Positions 9,259 to 17,787 of a DNA stretch of 64,000 nucleotides are shown piece by piece. This DNA comes from JAGDMJ01 sp963809695 (GTDB taxonomy: Bacteria > Bacteroidota > Ignavibacteria > UBA10030 > UBA6906). Position 1 is the first letter of the stretch. Every line of letters starts with the position of its first letter. Both the position numbers and the translations under genes were made by a program. The notes under the pieces are model-generated. The model had not been told where the DNA came from. It ran no database searches and worked only from the letters and a program-made list of their open reading frames with translations. The stretch spans positions 1 to 64,000 of the forward strand of contig CAWEKI010000004.1 in the NCBI GenBank assembly GCA_963809695.1, given 5' to 3'.

Positions 9259-12200
9259 AGGCACGAATCGTGAGGTACTGTGCGCTCCTGCTGTGTCTCG
9301 TGTCTGCGGAATCTGTCCCCGGCGTTCCATCGCATGGCGGACGCACTGCCTTTACGCTCCTTGCCCGCACCCCCGATCATTGGACAGTTGAATATTCGCC
9401 GGGCATCTTCTCCCGAACGGCGGTGTCCGTCTCGGGCAAGACATACCAATTCTTCGGCGGCGATCAGGTAGCAGGCATGACCGCTATTGGTGCTCCGCAG
9501 CTGCCCGTTGAGGTTCTTACCCTGGGAGTGCCGTGGGGCAGCAGCGTGGAAGCAACACTCGTTGATCCCGTCTACGAGGAGCAGCCGGGGGTGCTGGTGG
9601 CTCCTTGCCCTTCCTACACGGTCGACGAGAAGCGCCAGACAACTGCATCTTTCCTGGTGGACAAGGAAATCTACTCGCAGGACCGTTTCCTGCCGAGGCA
9701 ATCGCTCGCTGTTGACCGGCCCTTTACATTGCGTCAACAGCGTGTCTCTACGATTCGCATTGCTCCCTATCTCTACAATCCCTCGACCCGCGTGCTTCGG
9801 CGCCTTGTCAAAGGACGGCTGGAGATCACCCTGCTCCATGACAGCAGCATTGGTAAGGAGGTCCCATCCGCGGGTGGAGAAGGGACCGATCCCTGGTTTG
9901 AGGACGTGTACAAAAGCCTGGTCTGGAACTATGAGGAAGCGAAGGCGTGGCGCGGGAGGACGATATTGCGGACGACAGACGATCCGACCCGCGACTGGTT
10001 CAATACCGGTCAGAAGTATTACCGTGTGCCGGTGGCGACCGATGGATGGTATCGCCTGACCCTGCAGGATCTTTCCACTGAGGGGGCATCGATCGCCGAC
10101 CTTTCAACACTGCAAATGTTCAATCGCGGGAAAGAGATTCCCATCCTTGTGCGCGAAGACTCGAGCATCGAGTTCTACGGCCGCCGTAACTACGGTGACT
10201 CTACCTACTACGATTTCTATACGGATACCAGCGCCTTCTGGCTCACCATCGGGAACCGGGAGGGTCTCCGTTATGGGCTATCATCATGGGGTCCTGCCGG
10301 GAATCCGACGGCTGTGCGCTCATCCTTCGAGACGATTCACGAAGAAGAGAACACGGACTACTATGAAGGCACCGGGGAAGCCGAGATCACGCGTAACGGC
10401 ACTACCCCGGGGGAAGGATGGGTGTGGGAATATTATTATCCCGGGTCGTCGCTTACGCATACCTTTATGCTGGACAGTCTCGATGCCGGCCAGAGCATGG
10501 CTGCAGTGCGCGTTCGTCTCTATGGTACAACACTGCACTCCGCCACGCCGGACCATCGGGCTCAGGTCTGGGTCAATGATTCGCTGGCAGGGGAGATCGC
10601 GTTTGACGGCAGAGAGGGAGTGGTGTTCAGCACTCCGATCCCGACCTCCTGGCTTGTCACGGGGGCGAACCGGCTCCGGCTCGTCTCGATCCCAACGGCG
10701 AACGGGATCAACCAGTTCTACCTCGATTGGTTTGAAATCGATTATCCCCGGGTGCTCAGAGCGGTCAACGGCCGCCTCACGTTCACGCTCGGTCCCGGGA
10801 GCCCCCTCCGGGTGTCGGTGGCCGGGATGCCAAATCCAACGATCGAAGTCGCCGACATTTCAACCGGGCGGCTGATTCAAGGCATTGCCGTGACCGGAGA
10901 TTCCGCAGCGGGGTTTATCGCGACGTTCGAAGATACAGTCTCTTCCGCCCGAACCTATGCTATCGTGGCCCGGGGTTCGGAGATGCCTGCGTCAATCAAG
11001 CCCGGAAAGATCTTTTCGGATCTTCGGACCAATGCTACGGGCGCCGACTACATTGTTGTCACGCACGGAGATTTCCTCGGTTCGGCGCAGCGCCTGGCTG
11101 CTGAACGACGGTCCTTCAACGGCGTCCGCACTGCGGTCGCGGATGTGCAGGATATCTATGACGAATTCAATTACGGGCTCCCCGATGCAAATGCTATCAA
11201 GGGTTACCTGAGATACGCATATGCAAACTGGCCTTCGCCTGCCCCGGCATACCTCCTCCTGTTCGGCGACGCAAGCTGGGATGCGCACCGGTATATGAAA
11301 AGCTCCACGCGGATCGATTATGTGCCTGCGTACGGGGTCCCGGCCGGCGACAACTGGTATGGGTGCTTCGACACCGTGGACACGGTTCTCTCCTCCCTTC
11401 TCATCGGCCGCGTCTGCGTCCAGAATCCTGTGCAAGCCGCCACAACGGTGGAGAAGATCATCGGGTTTGACCGAACGCCTCTGGGGGATTGGGACAAGAG
11501 ATTCATGTTCATCACGGGAGGAAACACCGTGTACGAACAGTCGGATTTCAATTCCACAACGGAATCTCAGATAGAAGAGTACATCACGCCGGCTCCTCTC
11601 GGTGGCACACCGTTGCGGGTATACAAATCGTCACCATCCGTGATCGATGGGGAGCATAAGGAAGAAATGCGTTCTTATATCAAGGAGGGCGTAGGGTTCA
11701 TCAATTTCCTCGGGCATTCAGGAGGACGAACGTGGGGCGTGGACATCGGAAGCCCGTATGACATGGAAAATACGAACGGTCAACTTCCGTTTGTATCCTC
11801 CGTAAGCTGCAATGTCGGAGCTTTTGCGGAGCCGTCCAATAATGTGCTCTCCGAAGATTTCATGCTTGCGGAGAACCGGGCAGGAATCGGGGCCTGGAGC
11901 TCGTCGTCGCTGGGATACGCATACACCGGGAGCCTCATGGTGGGCTATTTCCTGGAAGGTCTGAAAGGGGAACAGCTGCGGGAGCTTGGAAAGCTGACCT
12001 CCGTGGCGCGCTACCGCCTGCGAATAGTTTACGGATCAGGCGCTGTCACTGAGACGATGTTAAATTGCACGCCCCTGCAGGCAGATCCGCTCTCACGCTT
12101 TCCACTCCCGCTAAAGCCGGACCTGGGAGTCAGCCCGGAGGATATCTCCATTTTCTCTTCAGGTGGTTCCAGCCAGGATTCTCCTATGGGGCTTCGCGTC

Positions 12201-14585
12201 CGGCTCCACAACTATGGGCTCGTGACACCGGAGAGTGTCCTGGTGTCGGTCTCTGACATCTACGGGGGAAAGCAAAATGAAATGCGTCAACATGTCGGGC
12301 CGCAATACCACCTGGACTCGCTCTCCCTCCCGTGGACTGCATCTGCGGAGCCGGGCAAACATTCCATTCTCGTCTCTCTTGACCCTGATGGGGTTCTTGA
12401 TGAAGTGAGCAGGCTGAACAACGTGGCGTCGGTCGATGACTATGTCTATGCCAGGACTCTTGTCGCAATTAAGCCGGCGGATAATGCCGTCGTGGATGCG
12501 GGGGTACAAACGCTTACCGTTGGCCTTCCGGGAAGAGGAGGGATCCCGGGGCTACAAACGGTCTTTGAGCTCGATACGCTGTCTTCGTTCACGTCTCCTT
12601 ATCGGGTCCAATCCGGTGTGATTTCACCGGGCCCGGTTTCTGCCGTCTGGAAGACTCCCTCCCTCGCAGAAGACCGGACCTATTTCTGGCGGGCGCGGAC
12701 AGTGAGCGGAGAAACCCTGGGGGGGTGGGTGGTGTCGGCCTTTAGAACGGCTGTGCATCCCCCTGTTCCCCCCACTGTTCGCCGGCAGGAGGCATCGCGG
12801 GATCAATTCAGCCGTGATGAGCTCGAGCAGACCGCTGCCACGGATTCTGGCGTGACGATCGCCCCCAACGTCCCGCTTCAACTCTGGAGCCGGTCCTATG
12901 GCGACCGTGGGGGAATCACTCATCACATCTACAGCCGGATCGGCATTAACAGCCAGGTCATCTGGGGCTACGAGTGGGAAGTTGGCCAGAGCTTCATGGG
13001 CATCCGTGTGAATGAGTTCGATGGAAGCTACGCGTTCAGCACATTTGACATCAAGAGCGATCCATCGCGTGCGGACAGTCTTAAGAACTTCATCAACACA
13101 ACGCCAATGGGGAATTATGTTGTACTCTCGGTAATCTTTGATGGCCACACGAATGTGACCGACAGCCTCTTGCTGGCCATTGAATCATTAGGAAGCACGG
13201 GGATCCGGAGCCTGCTCGCCGGACAATCGTGGGCCTTCATCGGGAGGAAGGGATACGCGGCCGACGCACATGAACAACTCACGAACGACAGCGCCGTCGT
13301 CAGCCTGCAGGTCCCGAATTACTACAGCTATGGAACCGGTACGGTGACCTCCCCGCTCTTGCCCCCGGCGTCCTCCTGGAATTCGTTCCATTGGCAAGGG
13401 AGCACGCAGCCTGCCGTGACTGCACTCCGACTTGCGATCCTGGGAGTAAAGGCATCCGGAGTCGTGGACACGCTGAGATTGGTTCCGCCCGACAGCGCTG
13501 ACGTCAGCCTCGTTTTTCTCAATGGCTTTCGGAATGTCTATTCCGGTTACCGGTTCCTTGCGCGTCTTTCCACACGGGACGCGCTGCGGACCCCGGTGTT
13601 GAAAGAGTGGTGGAGCGAAGCAGAACTCCCGGCAGACTTGGCCATCAGCTCCCAAAGCCTTGGGAGTGCAGAACCGTCAGTGGCCAGAGGGACCGACCTG
13701 CAGCTCCCTGTCACGGTGCACAACCTTGGGTACCGGGCAGTGGATAGTGCCCGCGTCACTGTCTCTCTCTATGACGAGAGGAACATGCTCAGGCCGCTCG
13801 TGACTGCGGGAGTGGACAGCGTTCCTGTGGATGGCAAGGGCATGATCGTGGTTCCTCTCTCAACCAGGGATCTCCCGGCACGCAGCTCCATCAGGGTGCA
13901 GGTAGACCCCCTCTCAGGGAACGAAGATCTGTGCGCCGAGAACAACGGGGCCGACTTCGCGTTCACCGTCACCGGTGCGTCACCCGCCCGCGTTCAGATC
14001 TTTGCAGACGGGGTTTCGCTCATGGATGGCGACTTTGTTGCCTCGGCGCCGAAGCTTACGGTTCGTCTCGAGAATCTCGAAGGGCTGGGACCGGTGCATC
14101 AATCGATCGAAGCGTTTGTGGATGGTCTCAGCGCGTCGAGCCAGCAAGAGAATGAACTGTCCTTCACTCCATCACTGGCAGCGGGGAAGCACGACCTCCG
14201 GATCGTTGCACGTGTCAGCAACGCACTGGGATATGTGGATTCACTCCAGCGTGACATTGCCCTTACTGTCACGGACGAGTACAGGATCCTTCAAATTTTT
14301 AATTATCCAAATCCGTTCGCAGGGGAAACCTATTTCACATTTGTCCTTACCGGGGCACGCCCTCCGGACGAGGGATCGATACGGATATTCACCGTGGCGG
14401 GGAGGAAAATCCGGCAGATGGCCATTCCGCCGTCGTCGCTGCAAATCGGGGTCAACCGGGTGTTCTGGGACGGAAGGGATAACGATGGAGATGATGTTGC
14501 GAACGGGTATTATTTCTATCAGGTTGAGGTGACCGCGGGAGAAAAAACCGAAACGGCGATTGGTAAGATGGTTCGGGTGAGGTAG
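9255..14585 (+). CDS. PorU/gingipain-like C25 cysteine peptidase with T9SS sorting domain and ILEI-like domain
   Basis: A 1776-residue exported protein. Order: signal peptide (1-25); PorU-like N-terminal region with a YYRVPVATDGWYRL segment near 255; peptidase C25 domain about 597-870 with likely catalytic His821 (FLGHSGG) and Cys852 (SVSCNVG); CARDB-like beta domain about 980-1060; fibronectin-like segment to about 1165; a stretch at about 1212-1362 resembling the ILEI/FAM3 domain (FDIKSD, then GNYVVLSVIFDG, then SWAFIGRKGY); second CARDB-like domain about 1458-1568; Ig-like segment; and a T9SS type A C-terminal domain from about 1678 (NYPNPF, ending VANGYYFYQVEV). Established PorU is the sortase that removes the sorting domain of T9SS cargo and joins it to anionic LPS; a secreted C25 protease is the alternative. 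It is translationally coupled to the glycan operon. Confidence 0.85.
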   Translation: MKARIVRYCALLLCLVSAESVPGVPSHGGRTAFTLLARTPDHWTVEYSPGIFSRTAVSVSGKTYQFFGGDQVAGMTAIGAPQLPVEVLTLGVPWGSSVEATLVDPVYEEQPGVLVAPCPSYTVDEKRQTTASFLVDKEIYSQDRFLPRQSLAVDRPFTLRQQRVSTIRIAPYLYNPSTRVLRRLVKGRLEITLLHDSSIGKEVPSAGGEGTDPWFEDVYKSLVWNYEEAKAWRGRTILRTTDDPTRDWFNTGQKYYRVPVATDGWYRLTLQDLSTEGASIADLSTLQMFNRGKEIPILVREDSSIEFYGRRNYGDSTYYDFYTDTSAFWLTIGNREGLRYGLSSWGPAGNPTAVRSSFETIHEEENTDYYEGTGEAEITRNGTTPGEGWVWEYYYPGSSLTHTFMLDSLDAGQSMAAVRVRLYGTTLHSATPDHRAQVWVNDSLAGEIAFDGREGVVFSTPIPTSWLVTGANRLRLVSIPTANGINQFYLDWFEIDYPRVLRAVNGRLTFTLGPGSPLRVSVAGMPNPTIEVADISTGRLIQGIAVTGDSAAGFIATFEDTVSSARTYAIVARGSEMPASIKPGKIFSDLRTNATGADYIVVTHGDFLGSAQRLAAERRSFNGVRTAVADVQDIYDEFNYGLPDANAIKGYLRYAYANWPSPAPAYLLLFGDASWDAHRYMKSSTRIDYVPAYGVPAGDNWYGCFDTVDTVLSSLLIGRVCVQNPVQAATTVEKIIGFDRTPLGDWDKRFMFITGGNTVYEQSDFNSTTESQIEEYITPAPLGGTPLRVYKSSPSVIDGEHKEEMRSYIKEGVGFINFLGHSGGRTWGVDIGSPYDMENTNGQLPFVSSVSCNVGAFAEPSNNVLSEDFMLAENRAGIGAWSSSSLGYAYTGSLMVGYFLEGLKGEQLRELGKLTSVARYRLRIVYGSGAVTETMLNCTPLQADPLSRFPLPLKPDLGVSPEDISIFSSGGSSQDSPMGLRVRLHNYGLVTPESVLVSVSDIYGGKQNEMRQHVGPQYHLDSLSLPWTASAEPGKHSILVSLDPDGVLDEVSRLNNVASVDDYVYARTLVAIKPADNAVVDAGVQTLTVGLPGRGGIPGLQTVFELDTLSSFTSPYRVQSGVISPGPVSAVWKTPSLAEDRTYFWRARTVSGETLGGWVVSAFRTAVHPPVPPTVRRQEASRDQFSRDELEQTAATDSGVTIAPNVPLQLWSRSYGDRGGITHHIYSRIGINSQVIWGYEWEVGQSFMGIRVNEFDGSYAFSTFDIKSDPSRADSLKNFINTTPMGNYVVLSVIFDGHTNVTDSLLLAIESLGSTGIRSLLAGQSWAFIGRKGYAADAHEQLTNDSAVVSLQVPNYYSYGTGTVTSPLLPPASSWNSFHWQGSTQPAVTALRLAILGVKASGVVDTLRLVPPDSADVSLVFLNGFRNVYSGYRFLARLSTRDALRTPVLKEWWSEAELPADLAISSQSLGSAEPSVARGTDLQLPVTVHNLGYRAVDSARVTVSLYDERNMLRPLVTAGVDSVPVDGKGMIVVPLSTRDLPARSSIRVQVDPLSGNEDLCAENNGADFAFTVTGASPARVQIFADGVSLMDGDFVASAPKLTVRLENLEGLGPVHQSIEAFVDGLSASSQQENELSFTPSLAAGKHDLRIVARVSNALGYVDSLQRDIALTVTDEYRILQIFNYPNPFAGETYFTFVLTGARPPDEGSIRIFTVAGRKIRQMAIPPSSLQIGVNRVFWDGRDNDGDDVANGYYFYQVEVTAGEKTETAIGKMVRVR

Positions 14586-14606
14586 CAGGATCGACCGCAC
14601 GATGAA

Positions 14607-14639
14607 CCGTAGCGCTCGTCCCACCTGCGAGCGCTACGG
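14607..14639 (+). terminator. Rho-independent terminator of the first glycan operon
   Basis: A 12-bp perfect stem (14607-14618 with 14628-14639) with a 9-base loop, followed by CCCTTTAT. It lies 21 bases after the stop of the C25 peptidase gene. Confidence 0.75.
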
Positions 14640-14706
14640 CCCTTTATCCTCGTTCACAATCTCTCTCCGTTTTCTCCTGTAGCAAAACCCTTGCCAATCA
14701 GGAATC

Positions 14707-14734
14707 TTGGAATTCTGAGGAATTTTCCTATCTT
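14707..14734 (+). promoter_or_regulatory. Predicted promoter of the first aspartate kinase gene
   Basis: TTGGAA (14707-14712), 16 bases, TATCTT (14729-14734). It lies about 55 bases before the start codon at 14789. No leader peptide or obvious attenuator is seen in the short leader. Confidence 0.4.
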
Positions 14735-14788
14735 GAAAACTCAACCATGGCTAATACTGGCCAGTTGATTGGTGAACAAAGGTGACGG

Positions 14789-16156
14789 ATGATCATCATG
14801 AAATTCGGCGGGACCTCGGTGGAGGACGCCAAGGCAATGCGGAATGTTGCGGAAATCGTGCAGCAGCACCTGCATCAGAAGCCAGTGATAGTCGCCTCGG
14901 CGTGTGCGGGGGTCACGAACGCGCTTCTCAGCCTGGCTCGAGGTGCTCTGGAGGGAGGAAGAGGACGCTCCCTCGAACAGGTGGAACTGCTCCGCGGCCG
15001 CCATCAGCAGATCGCACGCGACCTGATCGGGGGGGATGCGCTTGTCACTATTCAGTCCCAGATCGACGCCATGATCGACGAGCTGCGAGACCTGGTCAAG
15101 AGCATCGCCATCCTCGGCGAACTGACGAACCGTTCGCTGGACACCTTTGCTTCCTTCGGAGAGAAGCTGTCAACGTTGCTGCTCTGCAACGCATTGAAGC
15201 AGGGGGGGATGAACGCCGTGTTGGTGAATGCGCAGGAGGTGATGGTCACGAATGCGGATTTCACCCGCGCGGTGCCGATATTCGAAGAGATCGATCGCAG
15301 GGCTCCGCGCGTGATCGGTGACTCGGTGCGGAATGGACACGTCGTGGTGACACAGGGATTCCTGGGAGCCACGCAGTCGGGTGTTCCGACGACCATCGGC
15401 CGGGGAGGCTCCGATTACTCCGCTGCAATCTTTGGCGCGGCGCTTGATGCCGAGGAGATCCAGATCTGGACGGACGTGGACGGCATGATGACCTCGGATC
15501 CTTCGAAGATCAAAGGTGCCCAACTGATCAAGGAGATGACGTTCCGGGAGGCCGCGGAGCTCGCCTACTTTGGTGCGAAAGTCCTTCATCCGTCAACGAT
15601 TACGCCCGCGGTGCAGAAGAACATCCCGGTGCGCATCCTCAACTCCCGGCGGCCGTCCCTGGAAGGGACGGTTATCGTCCGCGAGCCGCGCAGTCCGGAT
15701 CCGCGTGTGGTGAAATCCATCGCCTACAAGGGGGGCATCACCCTCATCAATATCATCTCCACGCGGATGCTCATGATGCATGGGTTCCTGGCCAAAGTGT
15801 TCGAGATCTTTGCGCGGTATGAACAGAGCGTTGATGTGCTGGCCACTTCTGAGGTGAGCTTATCGCTGACGGTAGACTCTGATGGACATTTCGACGAGCT
15901 GTTGGCAGAACTCAGGGAGATCGCGGACGTGGAGGTTTCCCACGACAAAGCCATCTTCTGCGTCGTCGGGGAAACCCTGAAGAAGTCCAAGGGGGTTGTC
16001 ACGCGCATCTTCTCGACGCTCGAGCAGCATGATATTGGCGTAGGAATGATCTCGCTGGGCGCTTCGGAGATCAACGTGACCTTTGTGGTGGACGGGAAAG
16101 ACATCCAGAAGACTGCGGAGGTTCTTCACGACGCCTTTTTTCGGTCAGAGACATGA
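14789..16156 (+). CDS. lysC: Aspartate kinase (monofunctional)
   Basis: A 455-residue aspartokinase, which phosphorylates aspartate in the first step towards lysine, threonine and methionine. It opens with MIIMKFGGTSVEDA, the KFGGTS nucleotide-binding motif. The kinase domain includes FGEKLST near residue 123 and GRGGSDYSA near 205, and then two ACT domains occupy about 310-455, the usual site of feedback inhibition by amino acids. The length fits the lysine-sensitive LysC/ThrA-like class, without a homoserine dehydrogenase domain. A paralogue lies at 27595-28989. The gene is transcribed alone with its own promoter. Confidence 0.93.
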   Translation: MIIMKFGGTSVEDAKAMRNVAEIVQQHLHQKPVIVASACAGVTNALLSLARGALEGGRGRSLEQVELLRGRHQQIARDLIGGDALVTIQSQIDAMIDELRDLVKSIAILGELTNRSLDTFASFGEKLSTLLLCNALKQGGMNAVLVNAQEVMVTNADFTRAVPIFEEIDRRAPRVIGDSVRNGHVVVTQGFLGATQSGVPTTIGRGGSDYSAAIFGAALDAEEIQIWTDVDGMMTSDPSKIKGAQLIKEMTFREAAELAYFGAKVLHPSTITPAVQKNIPVRILNSRRPSLEGTVIVREPRSPDPRVVKSIAYKGGITLINIISTRMLMMHGFLAKVFEIFARYEQSVDVLATSEVSLSLTVDSDGHFDELLAELREIADVEVSHDKAIFCVVGETLKKSKGVVTRIFSTLEQHDIGVGMISLGASEINVTFVVDGKDIQKTAEVLHDAFFRSET

Positions 16157-16168
16157 CGCCTGGAGCTT

Positions 16169-16197
16169 TTGATTTCGAAACCCATTTGTCGTATATT
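16169..16197 (+). promoter_or_regulatory. Promoter upstream of the broken citrate synthase fragment
   Basis: TTGATT (16169-16174), 17 bases, TATATT (16192-16197). This is a near-ideal match to the window pattern. It would have driven the citrate synthase remnant and may now transcribe corA. Confidence 0.55.
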
Positions 16198-16273
16198 ATT
16201 TCGCTCACGTTATCTCCCCGAGGGTTCGTTGTGCGGTTAGGGTTCGCGGCACTTTCAGAGCAGAATCTTGCAG

Positions 16274-16450
16274 ATGCCAGGGACAGCAACCATCATCGAC
16301 GACCGGACCGGCAAGAAGTACGACCTTTCCATCACTGAGAACACCATTAAGGCTGCCGATCTCCGCCTACATCGATGGGGACCGGGGGATCCCTCGCTTC
16401 TGCGGCTATCCGATCGAGCAGCACGCTGAGCAGAGCACATTGTGCCTAGC
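16274..16450 (+). pseudogene. gltA: Citrate synthase 5' fragment, internally deleted and frameshifted
   Basis: Reading from ATG 16274 gives a citrate synthase N-terminus: TATIIDDRTGKKYDL, then ITENTIKAADLR. At about 16366 the frame breaks. One frame over, the sequence continues as YIDGDRGIPRFCGYPIEQHAEQST, the conserved citrate synthase segment that normally follows some 30 residues later. So roughly 90 bases are missing and the frame is lost. Homology fades by about 16450, and the remaining 350 or so residues of the enzyme are absent. An intact promoter lies upstream. This is a decayed duplicate or a recombination scar; a functional copy would be expected elsewhere. Confidence 0.85.
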
Positions 16451-16486
16451 GGTGGGCGCAGGTAGTATAAGCGTTAAGGCATAGCT

Positions 16487-17488
16487 ATGGTTACAACGTA
16501 CCATTTTCTGAACAACGAGATCAAGAAGCTTTCCCTGAAAGAGCTCGCCCAGGCCCTTCAGGGATCGGAGGGGATGCTTTGGGTGGATCTGGACGCTCCG
16601 AACGAAGCGGAAGAAGAGACCGTTCTGGTGTCTCTTTTCGACTTACATCCGCTTGCGATCGAAGACTGCCAGAGCGGCGCAGGGGAGGAAGGGCACCTTC
16701 CGAAAGTGGAGGAGTTCAACGACTACTTGTTCGTCATCTTCAACCCGGTGGAAAATCCCAACGCTGAGGAGGGCCATAGTCTAGGCCGGGGGGTTGAGAT
16801 CAGGACCTCCCAGTTGAGCGCTTTCCTTTCGCGCCGTGCGCTCGTGACGCACCATTACAAACCATTGCGCTCAATTCAATATGCTTCCCAACTGCTGACC
16901 AAGAATCCGAACGTGCTGGGCCGGGGTCCCGATTTCCTGTTCCATATTATTATCGACGACGTCGTTGACAACTACACGCCCCTGCTGGATAGCCTTGATG
17001 AAGCCGTGGACCGGATGGAAGAGGAGGTATTCCGTCAGCCCGGGCAACGCACGATGGTCGGGATTCTCAATCTGAAGCGTAACATCCAGACGATTCGGAG
17101 GGTGGCAGTCTATCAGCGCGAAATGTTGAACCGCCTCTCCCGCGGCGAGTTCAATTTGATCACGCGCGATGAGATGATCTATTACCGAAACGTGTATGAT
17201 CACCTGGTCCGTATGACTGACCTTGCGGACTCATACCGCGATATCGTGTCAGGACTGCTGGACGCCTATCTTTCCGTTACGTCCAACAATCTGAACCGGG
17301 TTATGAAGGTGCTCACAATCATCTCCACCATATTTCTGCCTCTAAGCGTAATCACCGGCTTCTTTGGAATGAATTTCCGATACCTTCCCGGGCTGGAGTG
17401 GGAGTATGGCGTCCTGGGTACAACGATTTTTATGGCCGCTGTGGCTGTAGGCATGCTCTGGGTGTTCAAGAGGAACAAATGGTTGTAA
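16487..17488 (+). CDS. corA: CorA-family magnesium/divalent cation transporter
   Basis: A 333-residue protein with the CorA plan: a long, acidic, mostly helical cytoplasmic domain (1-270) and two C-terminal membrane helices (about 272-292 and 305-325). The signature GMN motif follows the first helix (FFGMNF, about residues 294-298). The loop after it, YLPGLEWEYG, is of the usual acidic type, and a basic KRNKW tail ends the protein. CorA forms a homopentameric channel in the inner membrane. It follows the citrate synthase remnant by a few dozen bases with no clear promoter of its own, so transcription may come from 16169-16197. Confidence 0.92.
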   Translation: MVTTYHFLNNEIKKLSLKELAQALQGSEGMLWVDLDAPNEAEEETVLVSLFDLHPLAIEDCQSGAGEEGHLPKVEEFNDYLFVIFNPVENPNAEEGHSLGRGVEIRTSQLSAFLSRRALVTHHYKPLRSIQYASQLLTKNPNVLGRGPDFLFHIIIDDVVDNYTPLLDSLDEAVDRMEEEVFRQPGQRTMVGILNLKRNIQTIRRVAVYQREMLNRLSRGEFNLITRDEMIYYRNVYDHLVRMTDLADSYRDIVSGLLDAYLSVTSNNLNRVMKVLTIISTIFLPLSVITGFFGMNFRYLPGLEWEYGVLGTTIFMAAVAVGMLWVFKRNKWL

Positions 17489-17491
17489 CGC

Positions 17492-17520
17492 TTGTATGTT
17501 TCGAACTTTTTCATCATATT
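17492..17520 (+). promoter_or_regulatory. Predicted promoter of the cbb3 oxidase / alternative complex III block
   Basis: TTGTAT (17492-17497), 17 bases, CATATT (17515-17520), placed 27 bases before ccoS. No FNR-type palindrome was seen. Confidence 0.4.
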
Positions 17521-17547
17521 TTCACGGCTTAAAACTCACCGTTCTTC

Positions 17548-17787
17548 ATGTCCCTGTTCCCTGTCGCCGTTGTCATTGTTGCTGTCGCACTGGTTGCCGG
17601 TGCACTGGCACTTGCCGCATTCTTCTGGGCACTGCGCACCGGTCAGTTTTCCGTCAAGCACATGAATGAAGGTGCCTTGACGATCTTCGACAGCGATGAA
17701 CCTGTCGGTTCGCCAACGGACCAGACTCTTCAGACTACACGAGCGCATCCGGATGAACGAACAGGCAAAAAGCTCGCTGCCCGTTGA
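17548..17787 (+). CDS. ccoS: cbb3-type cytochrome oxidase assembly protein CcoS
   Basis: A 79-residue protein with one N-terminal membrane helix (about 4-28) followed by the diagnostic FFWALRTGQFS segment, close to the FixS/CcoS consensus. CcoS is needed for cofactor insertion during cbb3 oxidase assembly in the inner membrane. Here it precedes the structural genes instead of following the fixGHI genes, none of which are present. Its 3' end overlaps the start of ccoN by 35 bases. Confidence 0.85.
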   Translation: MSLFPVAVVIVAVALVAGALALAAFFWALRTGQFSVKHMNEGALTIFDSDEPVGSPTDQTLQTTRAHPDERTGKKLAAR

